Assembly (NCBI RefSeq): GCF_904067545.1
Contig: NZ_LR881183.1
Location: 1,368,277-1,432,276, forward strand
Direction: 5' to 3'
Length of the DNA: 64,000 bases
Source: Thermococcus camini
GTDB taxonomy: Archaea > Methanobacteriota_B > Thermococci > Thermococcales > Thermococcaceae
Shown here: piece by piece, positions 51,674 to 61,022 of the stretch
How positions within the stretch are numbered: the stretch's first letter is position 1
Layout of the letters: each line of letters starts with the position of its first letter
Position numbers and translations under genes: made by a program
The notes under the pieces: generated by a model
What the model was told of the DNA's origin: nothing
What the model saw: the letters and a program-made list of their open reading frames with translations, nothing else
Database searches by the model: none

Positions 51674-53994
51674 GGTGCGGTTATCACCTTCCTTATCTCC
51701 CTCGCCTTCTTCGGACCTATTCCCTCGACCTCCTTCAGCTCCTCCTCCGTGGCGGTGAAAACCCGTTCAACGTTTCCGAAGTGCGCGAGGAGGCGCTTGG
51801 CGAGGGTTGCGGAGACGTTGGGCAGGCCCTCGACTATCAAGCGCTGCCTCTCAGCGAGGGTTAGCGCCTTCTTCTCGCTCCTCAGCCTTACCTCCTTCTT
51901 CCTCTCCTCCTGCTCGCGTTTGGCCATGAGGTAAATGAACTGGGCAGTCTCTTCTGTCCCGGAGGAGAACAGTATCGGCACGCCCCAGTCGAGGGTCACC
52001 GCCGCTATGGCACCCCTGATGGCGTTGGGGTGGACGTTCCTTATACCATAAAGCTCGCCCTCGATGACTATGACCGGCTTCTCGTAGGCCTTCTTCAGCC
52101 TCTCGACCTGGTCAAAGAGTCTGCCGTCGATGATTGACTGGATGAAGTCGTTGGCGCTCTTACGCTCTATGCCGACATCCTCACTCACCACGTAGTCGGC
52201 AACGTCGAGCGTCCTGACCTCGACCTCGGCGCCAAGCTCGCGGAGGTGCTTCGGCACCCCGCTCCTCAGCTCGCGGCTGTCGGCGTAGATCACTATAGCC
52301 CGCGGTTTCTTTACGAAAACCCCTTTCTTCGGAGTCTTTTCGGAAGCCCCGGATTTCTCCTCAGTTTTCGGGGCACCCTTGGGCTTCAGAAACGCATCAA
52401 GGGAAGTTATCTTTCCCCTGCTCATCCAGGCACGCTCCGGTGTTTTTTCAGCGATTTCAGCAGGTTCCGACCGCCCCCGGGGGCGGGCCCTTTCGAGCTC
52501 CCTCGCTATGGTCCTTATTGCGTCGAACATACCCTTCTCCTTTCGCTTCGAGCTCCAGTAGTAGGCTTCATCGCGCGTCCCCCGGGCCATCAGGATTACA
52601 ACCTTCCCCGGCCTGTGTCTGCCGGTCCTGCCACGCCTCTGGATGCTCCTTATGGCCGAAGGCACCGGCTCGTAGAAGACGACCAGGTCTACCTCTGGAA
52701 CGTCCAGCCCTTCCTCGCCAACGCTTGTAGCGACGAGGACGTTGAACTCGGCGCGGGAGAAGCGGTCGAGGACTTCTTTCTGCTTCTTCTGGCTCATGCC
52801 CTTGTCCTTCCCCCTGCTCGCCTGGCCGATGAACCTCTCGGCCGCGATTCCCATCGCCTTCAGTTCTTCCACTATTCTCCTCCCCGTGTCCCGGTAGTTG
52901 GTGAAGACGATTACCTTGGAATCCGGCTTTCTTTCGAGCTGCCTTTTGACGAGCTCCTTCAGCCGCTCCATCTTCGGATGGTCCACCCCGTTCTCCTTGG
53001 CCTGAACGAGGAGGTAAACCACCTTCCTCATTCGCGGGTCTTCCATAAGCTGTCTGCTGGATTTCGTCCTCTTGTCCTCCCTGAGCTTCTTGAGATAGGC
53101 ACGGAGAGCTGTCAGCCCCTGCGTCTCAAGCAGTTCTATCGCGTGCTGCAGCTTCACCGCCTTGGCCTGGTGCATTCTAAGCCGGCCGATCTCATAGTTG
53201 CCCCTCGCGACCTCCTGGTTTATCTTCGAGCCCGCCTGGAGGACTTCCCTCTTTGAGATGTCCGGCGAGTAAGTCGAGACAAGCCCGAACTGGGCGAGGG
53301 GCTTGAGGCTCTCCTTCAGCATCTCGCGGAGGAGTTTTCTAACCTCCTTATATATCTCTGGCAGCTCGACCTTCACCCACTCAAAGGAGATGCTTTGGAC
53401 GTAGGGTTTAACGTCCGGGGAAGCCTCGGTTCTCACCTCGACGTGTTCGATGCCGAGATTTTCCACTATCTCGCGGATCTTATCGGCGTCGCTCCCGGGG
53501 GATGCGGTCAAGCCGAGAACCAGCGGGTGCTTGGCGGTTTTGAGGTACTCCCTGGCGATGAAAACGTATGAGTAACCGCCAACAGCCCTGTGGGCCTCGT
53601 CGATTACCAGAAGGGAAACGTCCTCCAGCGAAATCCTGCCAGTGAGGATATCGTTCTCGACGGTCTGGGGGGTGGCGGTGATGATCGTGCTCTCCCCCCA
53701 CACCCGTCTGCGCTTTTCGGGGGAAAGTTCTCCAGTGAGGACGTTTATCTTCTCCGGGGAGATGTCAAAGAGCCGCCTGAAGCTCTCGGCGTGCTGGAGC
53801 GCTAAGGGCTTCGTCGGAGCGAGCATGAGGACTTTTCCCCCGTACTTCGAGAGCCTATAATCGGCTATGAGCATGGCTATCAGCGTCTTTCCCAGCCCCG
53901 TCGGGAGAACGACGAGGCAGCTGGTCTCTTTACAGCGGGCGTAAATTACCTCCTGGTAAACGCGGGGTTCGATGAGGTCTCGGCGAAGGTACAT
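51658..53994 (-). CDS. hef: Hef, fork-structure helicase/nuclease
   Basis: 778-residue archaeal member of the FANCM/XPF group, acting on stalled replication forks. N-terminal superfamily 2 helicase (Walker A LPTGLGKTL, about 31-39; DEAH in VIDEAHRAVGG, about 130; motif VI SIQRRGRTGRH). A linker with basic, PCNA-box-like SLDAFLKPK precedes the C-terminal XPF nuclease (VGIERKSANDFIQSIIDGR, about 620). A tandem helix-hairpin-helix closes it (LPNVSATLAKRLLAHFG, VEGIGPKKAREI). Full length. Confidence 0.95.
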   Translation of the reverse strand: MYLRRDLIEPRVYQEVIYARCKETSCLVVLPTGLGKTLIAMLIADYRLSKYGGKVLMLAPTKPLALQHAESFRRLFDISPEKINVLTGELSPEKRRRVWGESTIITATPQTVENDILTGRISLEDVSLLVIDEAHRAVGGYSYVFIAREYLKTAKHPLVLGLTASPGSDADKIREIVENLGIEHVEVRTEASPDVKPYVQSISFEWVKVELPEIYKEVRKLLREMLKESLKPLAQFGLVSTYSPDISKREVLQAGSKINQEVARGNYEIGRLRMHQAKAVKLQHAIELLETQGLTALRAYLKKLREDKRTKSSRQLMEDPRMRKVVYLLVQAKENGVDHPKMERLKELVKRQLERKPDSKVIVFTNYRDTGRRIVEELKAMGIAAERFIGQASRGKDKGMSQKKQKEVLDRFSRAEFNVLVATSVGEEGLDVPEVDLVVFYEPVPSAIRSIQRRGRTGRHRPGKVVILMARGTRDEAYYWSSKRKEKGMFDAIRTIARELERARPRGRSEPAEIAEKTPERAWMSRGKITSLDAFLKPKGAPKTEEKSGASEKTPKKGVFVKKPRAIVIYADSRELRSGVPKHLRELGAEVEVRTLDVADYVVSEDVGIERKSANDFIQSIIDGRLFDQVERLKKAYEKPVIVIEGELYGIRNVHPNAIRGAIAAVTLDWGVPILFSSGTEETAQFIYLMAKREQEERKKEVRLRSEKKALTLAERQRLIVEGLPNVSATLAKRLLAHFGNVERVFTATEEELKEVEGIGPKKAREIRKVITAPYVEE

Positions 53995-54053
53995 AGTTTA
54001 AGCTTGGATGGAGCGAATAAAAGCTTTCCCTCGAGATGGGGACGGTTCAGCCT

Positions 54054-54353
54054 TCACGTGCCCAGCAGGACTATGAGGTTGCTGAAGACTGGGAGCGCCT
54101 TGAGGAGAACGAAAAGCGATGGGAAGTAGCGCAGTGGGGATATAAATCGGGAGAGCCTGAAGACCACAACCAGCAGCAGAACTCCAAGGAGCGTAAAAAC
54201 AGCGTAGCTACCGAAGAACAAAGCGGGGAGGGAAAGTCTGGCCGCGATCAGAGGATTCGCCTCAGCAAGGCCCCGGTCTGCACCCACCCATGTCGTGATG
54301 GCATCCAGCGCGGAGAGGACCACAAAGGCAATCACGTACCACAGGGGGCGCAT
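54054..54353 (-). CDS. Small membrane protein, DUF5658-like
   Basis: 99 residues with three hydrophobic segments. The N-terminal LSALDAITTWVGADRGLAEANPL resembles the DUF5658 motif (D..T...G..E.NP). Function unknown. ATG 54353 is chosen because a TATA-like CTTTTAAG (about 54384-54391) lies 30 bases before it; an upstream extension to 54521 would run through that promoter. Confidence 0.7.
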   Translation of the reverse strand: MRPLWYVIAFVVLSALDAITTWVGADRGLAEANPLIAARLSLPALFFGSYAVFTLLGVLLLVVVFRLSRFISPLRYFPSLFVLLKALPVFSNLIVLLGT

Positions 54354-54450
54354 TGAAACCGCCGTATTGAGATACGCGCAGGTTCTTAAAAGCCTGTCCC
54401 CTGAAACCGGCATGCACAAATGATTTAAGCGGTTCGCCCCACCGGCCACC

Positions 54451-54921
54451 ATGCTCCTCACGAGGCACGCAAGGGAAAGGCTGATCAAGAGGCTGGCAAA
54501 GAGGAAGAAGCTCGAGCGCATCTACTCCGAGCTGTGGGCCTTCATCGACCGTTCGCGGAGGATTGACGTGAACGAGAAGGTGGTGATCTTCACAGACGAC
54601 CGGAAGAGTTTGGTCTGCGTTAGGCTCAAATGCGAGAGACTTCCACTTGAGGAAATCAGGGATAGGGTTTCCGGGATTTCCGAGCCCTACGACTGCGTCT
54701 TCTTCGATGGGAGGATTGCCAGGCATACAGTCCCCAGGAAATTTGTGGAGGGCCTTCCGGACGGAAGGTACTGCTTCTACATAAACCGGGAAAAGAAGAG
54801 CCTCTACATAGGGAGCGAAGAACCCCTGCTGGCCATAACGATAAGGCCGGCAAAGAGGGAGGAAAGAAATCAGGCCTCCTCCACTGGCACGACGAATATC
54901 TCCCCAAAGGGCTCCTCCTGA
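54451..54921 (+). CDS. Hypothetical protein
   Basis: 156 residues, basic at the N-terminus (MLLTRHARERLIKRLAKRKK), then mixed strand/helix ending in a Ser/Thr-rich tail. The last 17 residues are antisense to the ScpA C-terminus. A TATA-like GATTTAAGC about 28 bases before the ATG suggests a leaderless transcript. The start RHARERLIKR resembles small nuclease-like toxin folds, but I cannot assign it. Confidence 0.6.
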   Translation: MLLTRHARERLIKRLAKRKKLERIYSELWAFIDRSRRIDVNEKVVIFTDDRKSLVCVRLKCERLPLEEIRDRVSGISEPYDCVFFDGRIARHTVPRKFVEGLPDGRYCFYINREKKSLYIGSEEPLLAITIRPAKREERNQASSTGTTNISPKGSS

Positions 54922-55526
54922 ATGAGGTCCACCTTCCCCATGTTGGAGAGGAACAGGAGGTAGAGGAAGGTTCTGGCGACTATCTTCGGTGTCGGGTCGA
55001 AGACCAGGTCCCAGAAGTTTATGGGTTCCTTGGTCTCCCTGTACATGTCCACGACTATCTCGTGGAGCCTATAAACGTGCTTCTCGATGTCAACGCGGAA
55101 GTCGTCGACGACGAATACCTCCTCCTCTATCTCGACCTTCTTCCTCTTCCGCGGCTTCCTCTTCTCTGCCTCCTCAAGGGCGTCCATGAGTGCATCAAGC
55201 AGGTCGTCGAAGGTGTAGTAGCGCTCCACCCTGCGGAGGGGTGGGGCCAGCGGCTCGACATCAACGTGGAGCTTCTCCTCGTGCTCCTCCTCTTCCTCCT
55301 CGTCGGCATGAAGCAGGGCCTCGCTCTTCATCCTGACGAGGATTGATGCCGCTAAGATGGCCCTCGCTGAGACGCGGAGGTCGAGCTCCTTCATCTCCCT
55401 GAGTCTCTCGATATACTTCTCAGTCAGGTCGACGATGTCGATGTTCCAGGGGTCAACCTTCCCCATGGTGACGAGCTGGAGGAGAATGTCAACGGGCGTT
55501 ATCTCCTCCTCGCGGCGCGATTCCAT
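54870..55526 (-). CDS. scpA: Segregation and condensation protein ScpA (kleisin)
   Basis: 218 residues. N-terminal kleisin helix region (TPVDILLQLVTMGKVDPWNIDIVDLTEKYI), an acidic middle with a Glu run (about 75-90), a basic RKPRKRKK stretch, and a winged-helix C-terminus (ARTFLYLLFLSNMGKVDLIQ). It bridges the heads of the SMC dimer. ATG 55526 follows GGTGAAGCTT. It belongs to an operon with smc, but a HEPN/nucleotidyltransferase pair lies between. Confidence 0.92.
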   Translation of the reverse strand: MESRREEEITPVDILLQLVTMGKVDPWNIDIVDLTEKYIERLREMKELDLRVSARAILAASILVRMKSEALLHADEEEEEEHEEKLHVDVEPLAPPLRRVERYYTFDDLLDALMDALEEAEKRKPRKRKKVEIEEEVFVVDDFRVDIEKHVYRLHEIVVDMYRETKEPINFWDLVFDPTPKIVARTFLYLLFLSNMGKVDLIQEEPFGEIFVVPVEEA

Positions 55527-55531
55527 AAGCT

Positions 55532-55951
55532 TCACCTCTCAATCCTAATCCAGCCCCTCTCAAAGCGGCGGAACTTCCTCCTGGCTACCTTGAACATTGC
55601 CATAAGTTCTTTGAGATAATCTTCGTCCGCGTAGAGAACCTTCCCATCCGCCAGAGCGTCCATTATGAGGGGATGTCCATTGAGGAGCATCCTCTTAACT
55701 TCCTCTGGAGTGTATGCTTTGGCATCTATAGGCGCGTGGGTTCTGTCGAGCTCGTAGAGAAGCTTTAAGCGTTTGTTTGGATTCTTGGGGAGGTTTTCTG
55801 ATATTACGAGTATATCCACGTCACTCCCCAGCCCGAAGGTTCCCCTTGCCAGTGATCCGTATAACAATACTAATTTAGGCTGGAGTGCACCTTTGAGGGC
55901 CTCCACGTACTTCTTAACGTCTCCCTCGTAGGGCAGTTCACTTGACCTCAT
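55532..55951 (-). CDS. MNT-type nucleotidyltransferase antitoxin
   Basis: 139 residues with LLYGSLARGTFGLGSDVDILVI (GSxxxG...DxD, about 30-50), the minimal nucleotidyltransferase core, in the antitoxin size range. ATG 55951 overlaps the HEPN gene by 14 bases. Related modules can AMPylate the HEPN toxin. The stop lies 5 bases before the ScpA start. Confidence 0.85.
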   Translation of the reverse strand: MRSSELPYEGDVKKYVEALKGALQPKLVLLYGSLARGTFGLGSDVDILVISENLPKNPNKRLKLLYELDRTHAPIDAKAYTPEEVKRMLLNGHPLIMDALADGKVLYADEDYLKELMAMFKVARRKFRRFERGWIRIER

Positions 55952-56342
55952 CGGCCACCCTCCTGACGAAGGCGATAACCTCGCGTGCAGAATTGATGGC
56001 CTCAAGGGCATCCTTTTCCCCGTAGTACTCGTAGGGAGCACCTTCTATGTATGCGTCTGGGTATCGTGGAGGAATGTAATGCCTGTCCAGCATCCTGGCA
56101 TTGTCAAAAAGCTCCTCCGGAACTTCAATCTCCCTGGATAGTATGTCGAGCAGTTTCTTTATTGAATGGCCGTAAGCCATAACCCCCAGCCCAAAGAGCA
56201 AAGCCTTGACGGCGTACTCCGCCGCCTGCTGGGCCTTGAAGCACGCCCATGAATAAAATTTGAAATTTAGGTCATTCTCGGCACTCCTTAGGATATACTC
56301 GGCCTGAGACAGCCACCTCTCGAACTCTTCCCTGTCGAACAT
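55938..56342 (-). CDS. HEPN-domain protein, probable RNase toxin
   Basis: 134 residues, all helical: WLSQAEYILRSAENDLNFKF, SWACFKAQQAAEYAVKALLF, and the HEPN catalytic RX4H motif in NARMLDRHYIPPRYPDAY (Arg83, His88). GGTGAATCCA precedes ATG 56342. The stop of smc is 5 bases upstream, and the MNT gene overlaps its end, so it is expressed from the smc transcript unless it has an internal promoter. Confidence 0.87.
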   Translation of the reverse strand: MFDREEFERWLSQAEYILRSAENDLNFKFYSWACFKAQQAAEYAVKALLFGLGVMAYGHSIKKLLDILSREIEVPEELFDNARMLDRHYIPPRYPDAYIEGAPYEYYGEKDALEAINSAREVIAFVRRVADEVK

Positions 56343-56347
56343 TGGAT

Positions 56348-59300
56348 TCACCCGCTCAAATGTCCGAACATCTCAGCATGTTCGGCCTCACTTCTCTTCC
56401 TTGCCTCTTCCAGGATCTTCATTGCCTTCTCAAGGCTGAGGGCAACGACGCGCGAGACGCCCTTTCTCATGCTGACGCCAATTATCTTGTCCGCGTTGGC
56501 CATCATGACGTCCCTCAGGGTAACGACTATGAACTGGCTGTTCTGTGAGGCTTCCTTGATGAGGTCGGCGACGCGCTTGACGTTGGCGTCGTCGAGGTGT
56601 GCATCGATTTCATCGAAGAGGTAGAACGGCGCCGGCTTGTAGCGCTGGATGGCGAAGACGAAGGCGAGGGCAGTTAAAGCCTTCTCTCCGCCGCTCATGG
56701 CCTCTATGCGCTTGACGTCTTTTCCAGCGGGCTTGGCCTCTATCTCAAGGCCTCCTGCGAAGGGGTCGTCCTCGTTCTCAAGGATGAGCCTGGCGCTCCC
56801 TCCAGGGGAGAGCTTGGCGAAGAGCTCCGAGAAGTTTTTGGCTATCTCGCTGAGGGTCTGGAGGAACACCTGCTTCTTCTGCCCCTCTATCTCCTCGATG
56901 AACTCTTCTATGCTCTCCTTCTCGGCAACTACCTGCTCGCGCTTGCTCTTCAGCTCGAGGTAGCGCCTTTCCACAACTTCGAAGTCCTCAATGGCCTTCA
57001 TGTTGACTGGTTCAAGGGAACGTATCTCCTCCTCCATCTTCTCTATCTGCTCGCCCAGGGCGTCGAGCTCCAGCGGAACCTCTTTGATGCTCTTGATGAG
57101 CTTGGCATCGTGGTGCTTGAGCTCGTCCCTCTTCTCCTTCAGCGTTGCCTCGTACTGGGCCAGCTTTATCTTGAGCGTGTTGGCCTCTATGCGGAGCTCC
57201 TGGAGCTTGGAGCTCAGCTCATCCTTCTCGGCGCGGAGGTCGATAATCTCGTTCCTGAGCCTCTCACGCCTCTCACGGAGCTCCTTTAGCTCATCCTTGA
57301 CGTTCTCCTCAGCCTTCTTGAGCTCCTCCAGCTCGGCCTCAAAGTCCTTTATGGCCCTCTCGTTCTCCTCGATGTTGGCCTTGAGAGCGTTTATCCTGTT
57401 GATTAGACCCTCTATCTCCTCCTCCAGATCCGTCCTCCTCGGGAGCAGCTCCTCGTTTATCCTGACGTCGAGGCCCTCCAGTTTGCTCTCGACCTTGCCG
57501 AGCTCCTCGCGGAGCTTGCTTATCTCGGCCTCGACCTCCCTGATCCTCTGGTTCAGTTCCCTGGCCTCCGGATTCTCCAGGGCCTTCTTCAGCTTTGCCC
57601 TCTTCTTCTCCAGCCTCTCAATCCTGCCGCGGAGCTTTGCCATCTCACCCCGGGTATCGTGGATCTTCTTTTCCAGGGCCTCTATGAGTGCCTCGTTCTC
57701 CCTGATTTCCTCTTCAAGGGCCCTGTCCTCCGCAAGGAGGCGCTCCATCTCACGCTGGGTCACCTGGAGATCCTTGCTCAGCTCACTTCTCTTCATACGG
57801 AGTTCAAAGAGCTCGTTCTGAAGACCCTTGACTTCAACCCTGAGTGCATTAACGGCCGATTCCAGAGCCTCTTTCTCGTGCTCCAGCTTCTCAACACGCT
57901 TCCGTATCTCATCCACGTTAATCCCGAGCTTGCCCCTGGGCCTGTAGTGACCACCGGTTATCGCCCCGCTCCGCTCGAGAAGTTCCCCGCCAAGGGTTAC
58001 CATGCGGACCTTCCCTATGCCGACGGTTCTGGCCTCGTCCATGTCACTCACTATCAGGGTGTCGCCGAGGGCGTAGGCTACAGCGTTTCTGAAGCGCGGG
58101 TCGTACTGAACGACGTCCAGGGCCGGAACCCCGAGGGCGGGCTCCCCCTTCATGGAGCGCGGCTTTATCTTGTTGAGCGGGAGAAAAGTCAGCCTGCCGA
58201 GCTTCTTCTCCTTGAGCACCCTTATGGCTTTCTCGGCAACGCGGTCGTCCTCAACAACGACGTGGTCGTAGCTTCCACCGAGGGCAACCTCGACGGCCAG
58301 GGCGTAGCTCTCATCGCGAACGGTGATCAGCTCACCGAGGGAACCGTAGAGGCCCGGAATGTTCTGGGCCTTGAGGAATTCTATGGCACGGTTCCCGCGG
58401 ACCTCGCGCTGCGCCTCGGCTTTAATAAGTTCCTCCCTGGCTTTCGAGAGTTCACCCTCGAGCTTCTTGAGCTTTCTGCTCTTCTCCTCCAGCTCCTTCT
58501 CGGCCTTCTTCAGCCTCGTCTCTGCCCTGCCCATCCTGCCCTCTACCTCTCCCAGCTCCGAGCGTTTGGTCTCGAGGGCGCTTTTGGCCTCACCGATCTT
58601 GGACTTGAGCGCGACTTTCTTTGCATTGCTCTGGGCTATCCTGCCCTTTGCGCGCTCTATTTCCTCCTCGAACTTCTTGATATCGCTCTCCTTCATGTAG
58701 AGCTCCTTTTTGGCCTCCTCCAGCTCCTCTACCACGTGGTCAAAGTCCTGCTTCGCGATGGCAAAGTCCCTGTCTATCTCGCCCAGTTTAACAACAAGCT
58801 CGTTCTTGATGACTTCCTTCTCCTTTATTTCTGCCTTGAGCTTCTCGCGTCTCTTGCTCCAGCGGCTTATGGCATTTCTGCTCTTCTCTATCTCCTCTGA
58901 AACCTTCTTGAGTTCCTCCTTTGCCTTGGCAAGGCGGCGCTGGCCGTCCTCGATCTCCTTCTTGGCCAGCTCGATGTTCTTTCCGGCCATCTCTATCTTG
59001 GACTTGACCTCGCTGATCTTCCGGGTAACCTCAAGGATACCGTCCTCGCTCTTTTCCTCAAGCTCCTTCTCAATGGCGTTCAGCTCCTTCTCCTTTGCCA
59101 CGATCTCCCTGGCAATATCCTCGAGGCGGGCCTCCATGGCGGCTATCTCCGCCTCTATCTCCTTGTCGCGCAGGTTGCTTTCCTCTATCAGGGACTCGAG
59201 CTTTCTTATCTCGCCGAGGAGGAGCGTAACCTTCGCCCTCTCGACGCGGTCCTTGAGGTCAAGGTAGCGGAGTGCGTCGTTTCTCTCCTTCTCAAGCTTG

Positions 59301-59914
59301 TCAAGCTGGGTTTTGACCTCGCGGATGAGGAGGTCAACGCGCGCCAGGTTCTCCTCGGCCTGCTTCAGCTCCTTCAGGGCCTTCTCCTTCTTGGCATCGT
59401 ACTCCGCTATGCCGGAAATTTCGTCTATGAGCATCCTCCTCTCTGTGGGACTCATCTTGATGAACTTGGTGATGTCTCCCTGCAGAACGAGGTTGTAGCC
59501 TTCTGGTGAAATCATCGCCGCGCTGAGGACGTCGAGGATGTCGCTTCTGCTGCTCCTCTTGCCGTTGAGCCAGTAGGTGCTCCTGCCGTCGGGATAGACG
59601 CGCCGTTTTATGACGACCTCGTCCTCGTCGATGGGAAATCCCCTATCCTCGTTGTTGAAATACATGGCAACCTCAGCGTACTTTGCCGGCGCTTCCGTCT
59701 TGGTGCCCGCGAATATGAGGTCACTTATCCTCGTGGCACGCATCGCCTTGGCGGACAGGCCACCGAGGACGAAGAGCACGGCGTCACCGATGTTGCTCTT
59801 TCCAGAACCGTTGGCACCGACGATCGCTGTGAACCCCTTAGAAAGCGGAACGACGACTTTCCTGTTACCGTAAGATTTGAAGCCTTTCATTTCAATCTTC
59901 TCAATGTACGGCAT
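56348..59914 (-). CDS. smc: Chromosome segregation ATPase SMC
   Basis: 1188 residues. N-terminal head with KGFKSYGNRK and Walker A GANGSGKSNIGDAV (about 32-45). Coiled coil about 165-500, hinge about 510-680 (NIPGLYGSLGELI...GGHYRPRGKLG), return coil, then C-terminal head with signature AMSGGEKALTALAF and Walker B FYLFDEIDAHLD. Full length for an archaeal SMC. It compacts and segregates the chromosome with ScpA. A minus-strand TATA box AGTTATATAAC lies near 59952. Confidence 0.97.
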   Translation of the reverse strand: MPYIEKIEMKGFKSYGNRKVVVPLSKGFTAIVGANGSGKSNIGDAVLFVLGGLSAKAMRATRISDLIFAGTKTEAPAKYAEVAMYFNNEDRGFPIDEDEVVIKRRVYPDGRSTYWLNGKRSSRSDILDVLSAAMISPEGYNLVLQGDITKFIKMSPTERRMLIDEISGIAEYDAKKEKALKELKQAEENLARVDLLIREVKTQLDKLEKERNDALRYLDLKDRVERAKVTLLLGEIRKLESLIEESNLRDKEIEAEIAAMEARLEDIAREIVAKEKELNAIEKELEEKSEDGILEVTRKISEVKSKIEMAGKNIELAKKEIEDGQRRLAKAKEELKKVSEEIEKSRNAISRWSKRREKLKAEIKEKEVIKNELVVKLGEIDRDFAIAKQDFDHVVEELEEAKKELYMKESDIKKFEEEIERAKGRIAQSNAKKVALKSKIGEAKSALETKRSELGEVEGRMGRAETRLKKAEKELEEKSRKLKKLEGELSKAREELIKAEAQREVRGNRAIEFLKAQNIPGLYGSLGELITVRDESYALAVEVALGGSYDHVVVEDDRVAEKAIRVLKEKKLGRLTFLPLNKIKPRSMKGEPALGVPALDVVQYDPRFRNAVAYALGDTLIVSDMDEARTVGIGKVRMVTLGGELLERSGAITGGHYRPRGKLGINVDEIRKRVEKLEHEKEALESAVNALRVEVKGLQNELFELRMKRSELSKDLQVTQREMERLLAEDRALEEEIRENEALIEALEKKIHDTRGEMAKLRGRIERLEKKRAKLKKALENPEARELNQRIREVEAEISKLREELGKVESKLEGLDVRINEELLPRRTDLEEEIEGLINRINALKANIEENERAIKDFEAELEELKKAEENVKDELKELRERRERLRNEIIDLRAEKDELSSKLQELRIEANTLKIKLAQYEATLKEKRDELKHHDAKLIKSIKEVPLELDALGEQIEKMEEEIRSLEPVNMKAIEDFEVVERRYLELKSKREQVVAEKESIEEFIEEIEGQKKQVFLQTLSEIAKNFSELFAKLSPGGSARLILENEDDPFAGGLEIEAKPAGKDVKRIEAMSGGEKALTALAFVFAIQRYKPAPFYLFDEIDAHLDDANVKRVADLIKEASQNSQFIVVTLRDVMMANADKIIGVSMRKGVSRVVALSLEKAMKILEEARKRSEAEHAEMFGHLSG

Positions 59915-60010
59915 GCCCTACACCTAAACGGGAAAATGGCGAAGAAGGTTATATAACTTTACTCCTATTGAACGCCCCGTCCCCGGGGGCACGGAGTACC
60001 GGTTGCGTGT

Positions 60011-60586
60011 TCACTCGACTATCCTGCGGAGGATGTTCAGAACCCTGCTGTCGAGGCCGTCGCTGACGGTGACGTAAAAATCGGAGTTAGTGAGAAGGGT
60101 CATGTCCCGAAGCTTGCTGACAAACCTGAGCGTCGGCTCGACCCCGTTCTCGATCATGAGGTACTCGATGGCGTCCAGAATAACGTCCACGTCCTCATTC
60201 TGAAGCTGTTCCCACACCATCTGCTCGATGGCATGGAGCCTCGAGGGGGATACCGCGTTGGGGTAGGGAACTTTCGTGACCCATATCGGGCGTATGTTTG
60301 AACCATCGAGCTCCGATGGAGCCCTGCGGGTTATAAGAAGCTTCCTGCGGTGGTTATTTCTTCGGAGGATATCGTTAAGACGCCTGTAATCAACAACTTT
60401 CGACCCGAGGTACTTGGGCCGACCTCTCAGCAACATATCCATCACTTCTTCTCGAGGATTGTAAGGTGTGCCAACCGAACGTTCTCGCCAACCCAACTTC
60501 GTATCCAACTTTATAAGTGTTACTGTGTAAAATTGGAAGATTAGCAACGTACCAGAAATGCCCCATAGAACTGAAACAAAATACAA
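60011..60586 (-). CDS. DUF835-domain membrane-associated protein
   Basis: About 191 residues: an N-terminal hydrophobic segment (about 5-27) and a C-terminal DUF835-like domain (KLLITRRAPSEL, WVTKVPYPNAVSPSRLHAIE, VDVILDAIEYLMIENGVEPT, SDFYVTVSDGL). DUF835 proteins in Thermococcales are of unknown function, some linked to signalling. The start is uncertain; starts at residues about 10-30 are possible. Stands alone. Confidence 0.75.
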   Translation of the reverse strand: MYFVSVLWGISGTLLIFQFYTVTLIKLDTKLGWRERSVGTPYNPREEVMDMLLRGRPKYLGSKVVDYRRLNDILRRNNHRRKLLITRRAPSELDGSNIRPIWVTKVPYPNAVSPSRLHAIEQMVWEQLQNEDVDVILDAIEYLMIENGVEPTLRFVSKLRDMTLLTNSDFYVTVSDGLDSRVLNILRRIVE

Positions 60587-60617
60587 AATGTTGAGAACTA
60601 TAGAAAATTAAAATCGA

Positions 60618-61022
60618 TTACTCAGCCTTTCTTTCGCAAAGTTCGAGAAGCACACCGGTTACGGCCTTCGGGTGAACGAAGGCTATCCTTGCACCTCCTG
60701 CCCCGATCCTGGGCTGTTCATCGATCAGCCTGTAACCCTCTTCTTTGAGTTTCTCGAGGTGTCCCCCGATGTCATCAACGCCCAGTGCTATGTGGTGTAT
60801 TCCCTCACCGCGCTTGGCGATGAACTTGGCTATGGGCGAGTCCTCCGCGGTCGGCTCGAGGAGCTCAATCCTGCTCTCGCCGACGTGGATTATCGCAGTT
60901 CTAACCTTCTGATCGGGCACCTCCTCTATCTCCTCCACCTTGAGACCGAGGCCTTCCCAGACTTTGATGGCCTCTTCGAGGTTCTTAACGGCTATACCAA
61001 CGTGGTCTATCTTCTTTATCAT
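60618..61022 (-). CDS. mce: Methylmalonyl-CoA epimerase
   Basis: 134 residues of the glyoxalase/vicinal-oxygen-chelate fold: [54 protein letters not shown] and VLLELCE carry the metal ligands His, Glu/Gln, His and Glu. It interconverts (S)- and (R)-methylmalonyl-CoA. The ATG overlaps the MeaB gene end by 4 bases. Confidence 0.95.
   Translation of the reverse strand: MIKKIDHVGIAVKNLEEAIKVWEGLGLKVEEIEEVPDQKVRTAIIHVGESRIELLEPTAEDSPIAKFIAKRGEGIHHIALGVDDIGGHLEKLKEEGYRLIDEQPRIGAGGARIAFVHPKAVTGVLLELCERKAE

Noticed and set aside
52246-53256. 336-codon open frame on the + strand
   Set aside because: Entirely antisense to the Hef coding region; low-complexity composition and no start signal.
57659-58900. 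413-codon open frame opposite the SMC coiled coil
   Set aside because: Leu-rich shadow caused by the Glu/Lys-rich coiled coil on the other strand.
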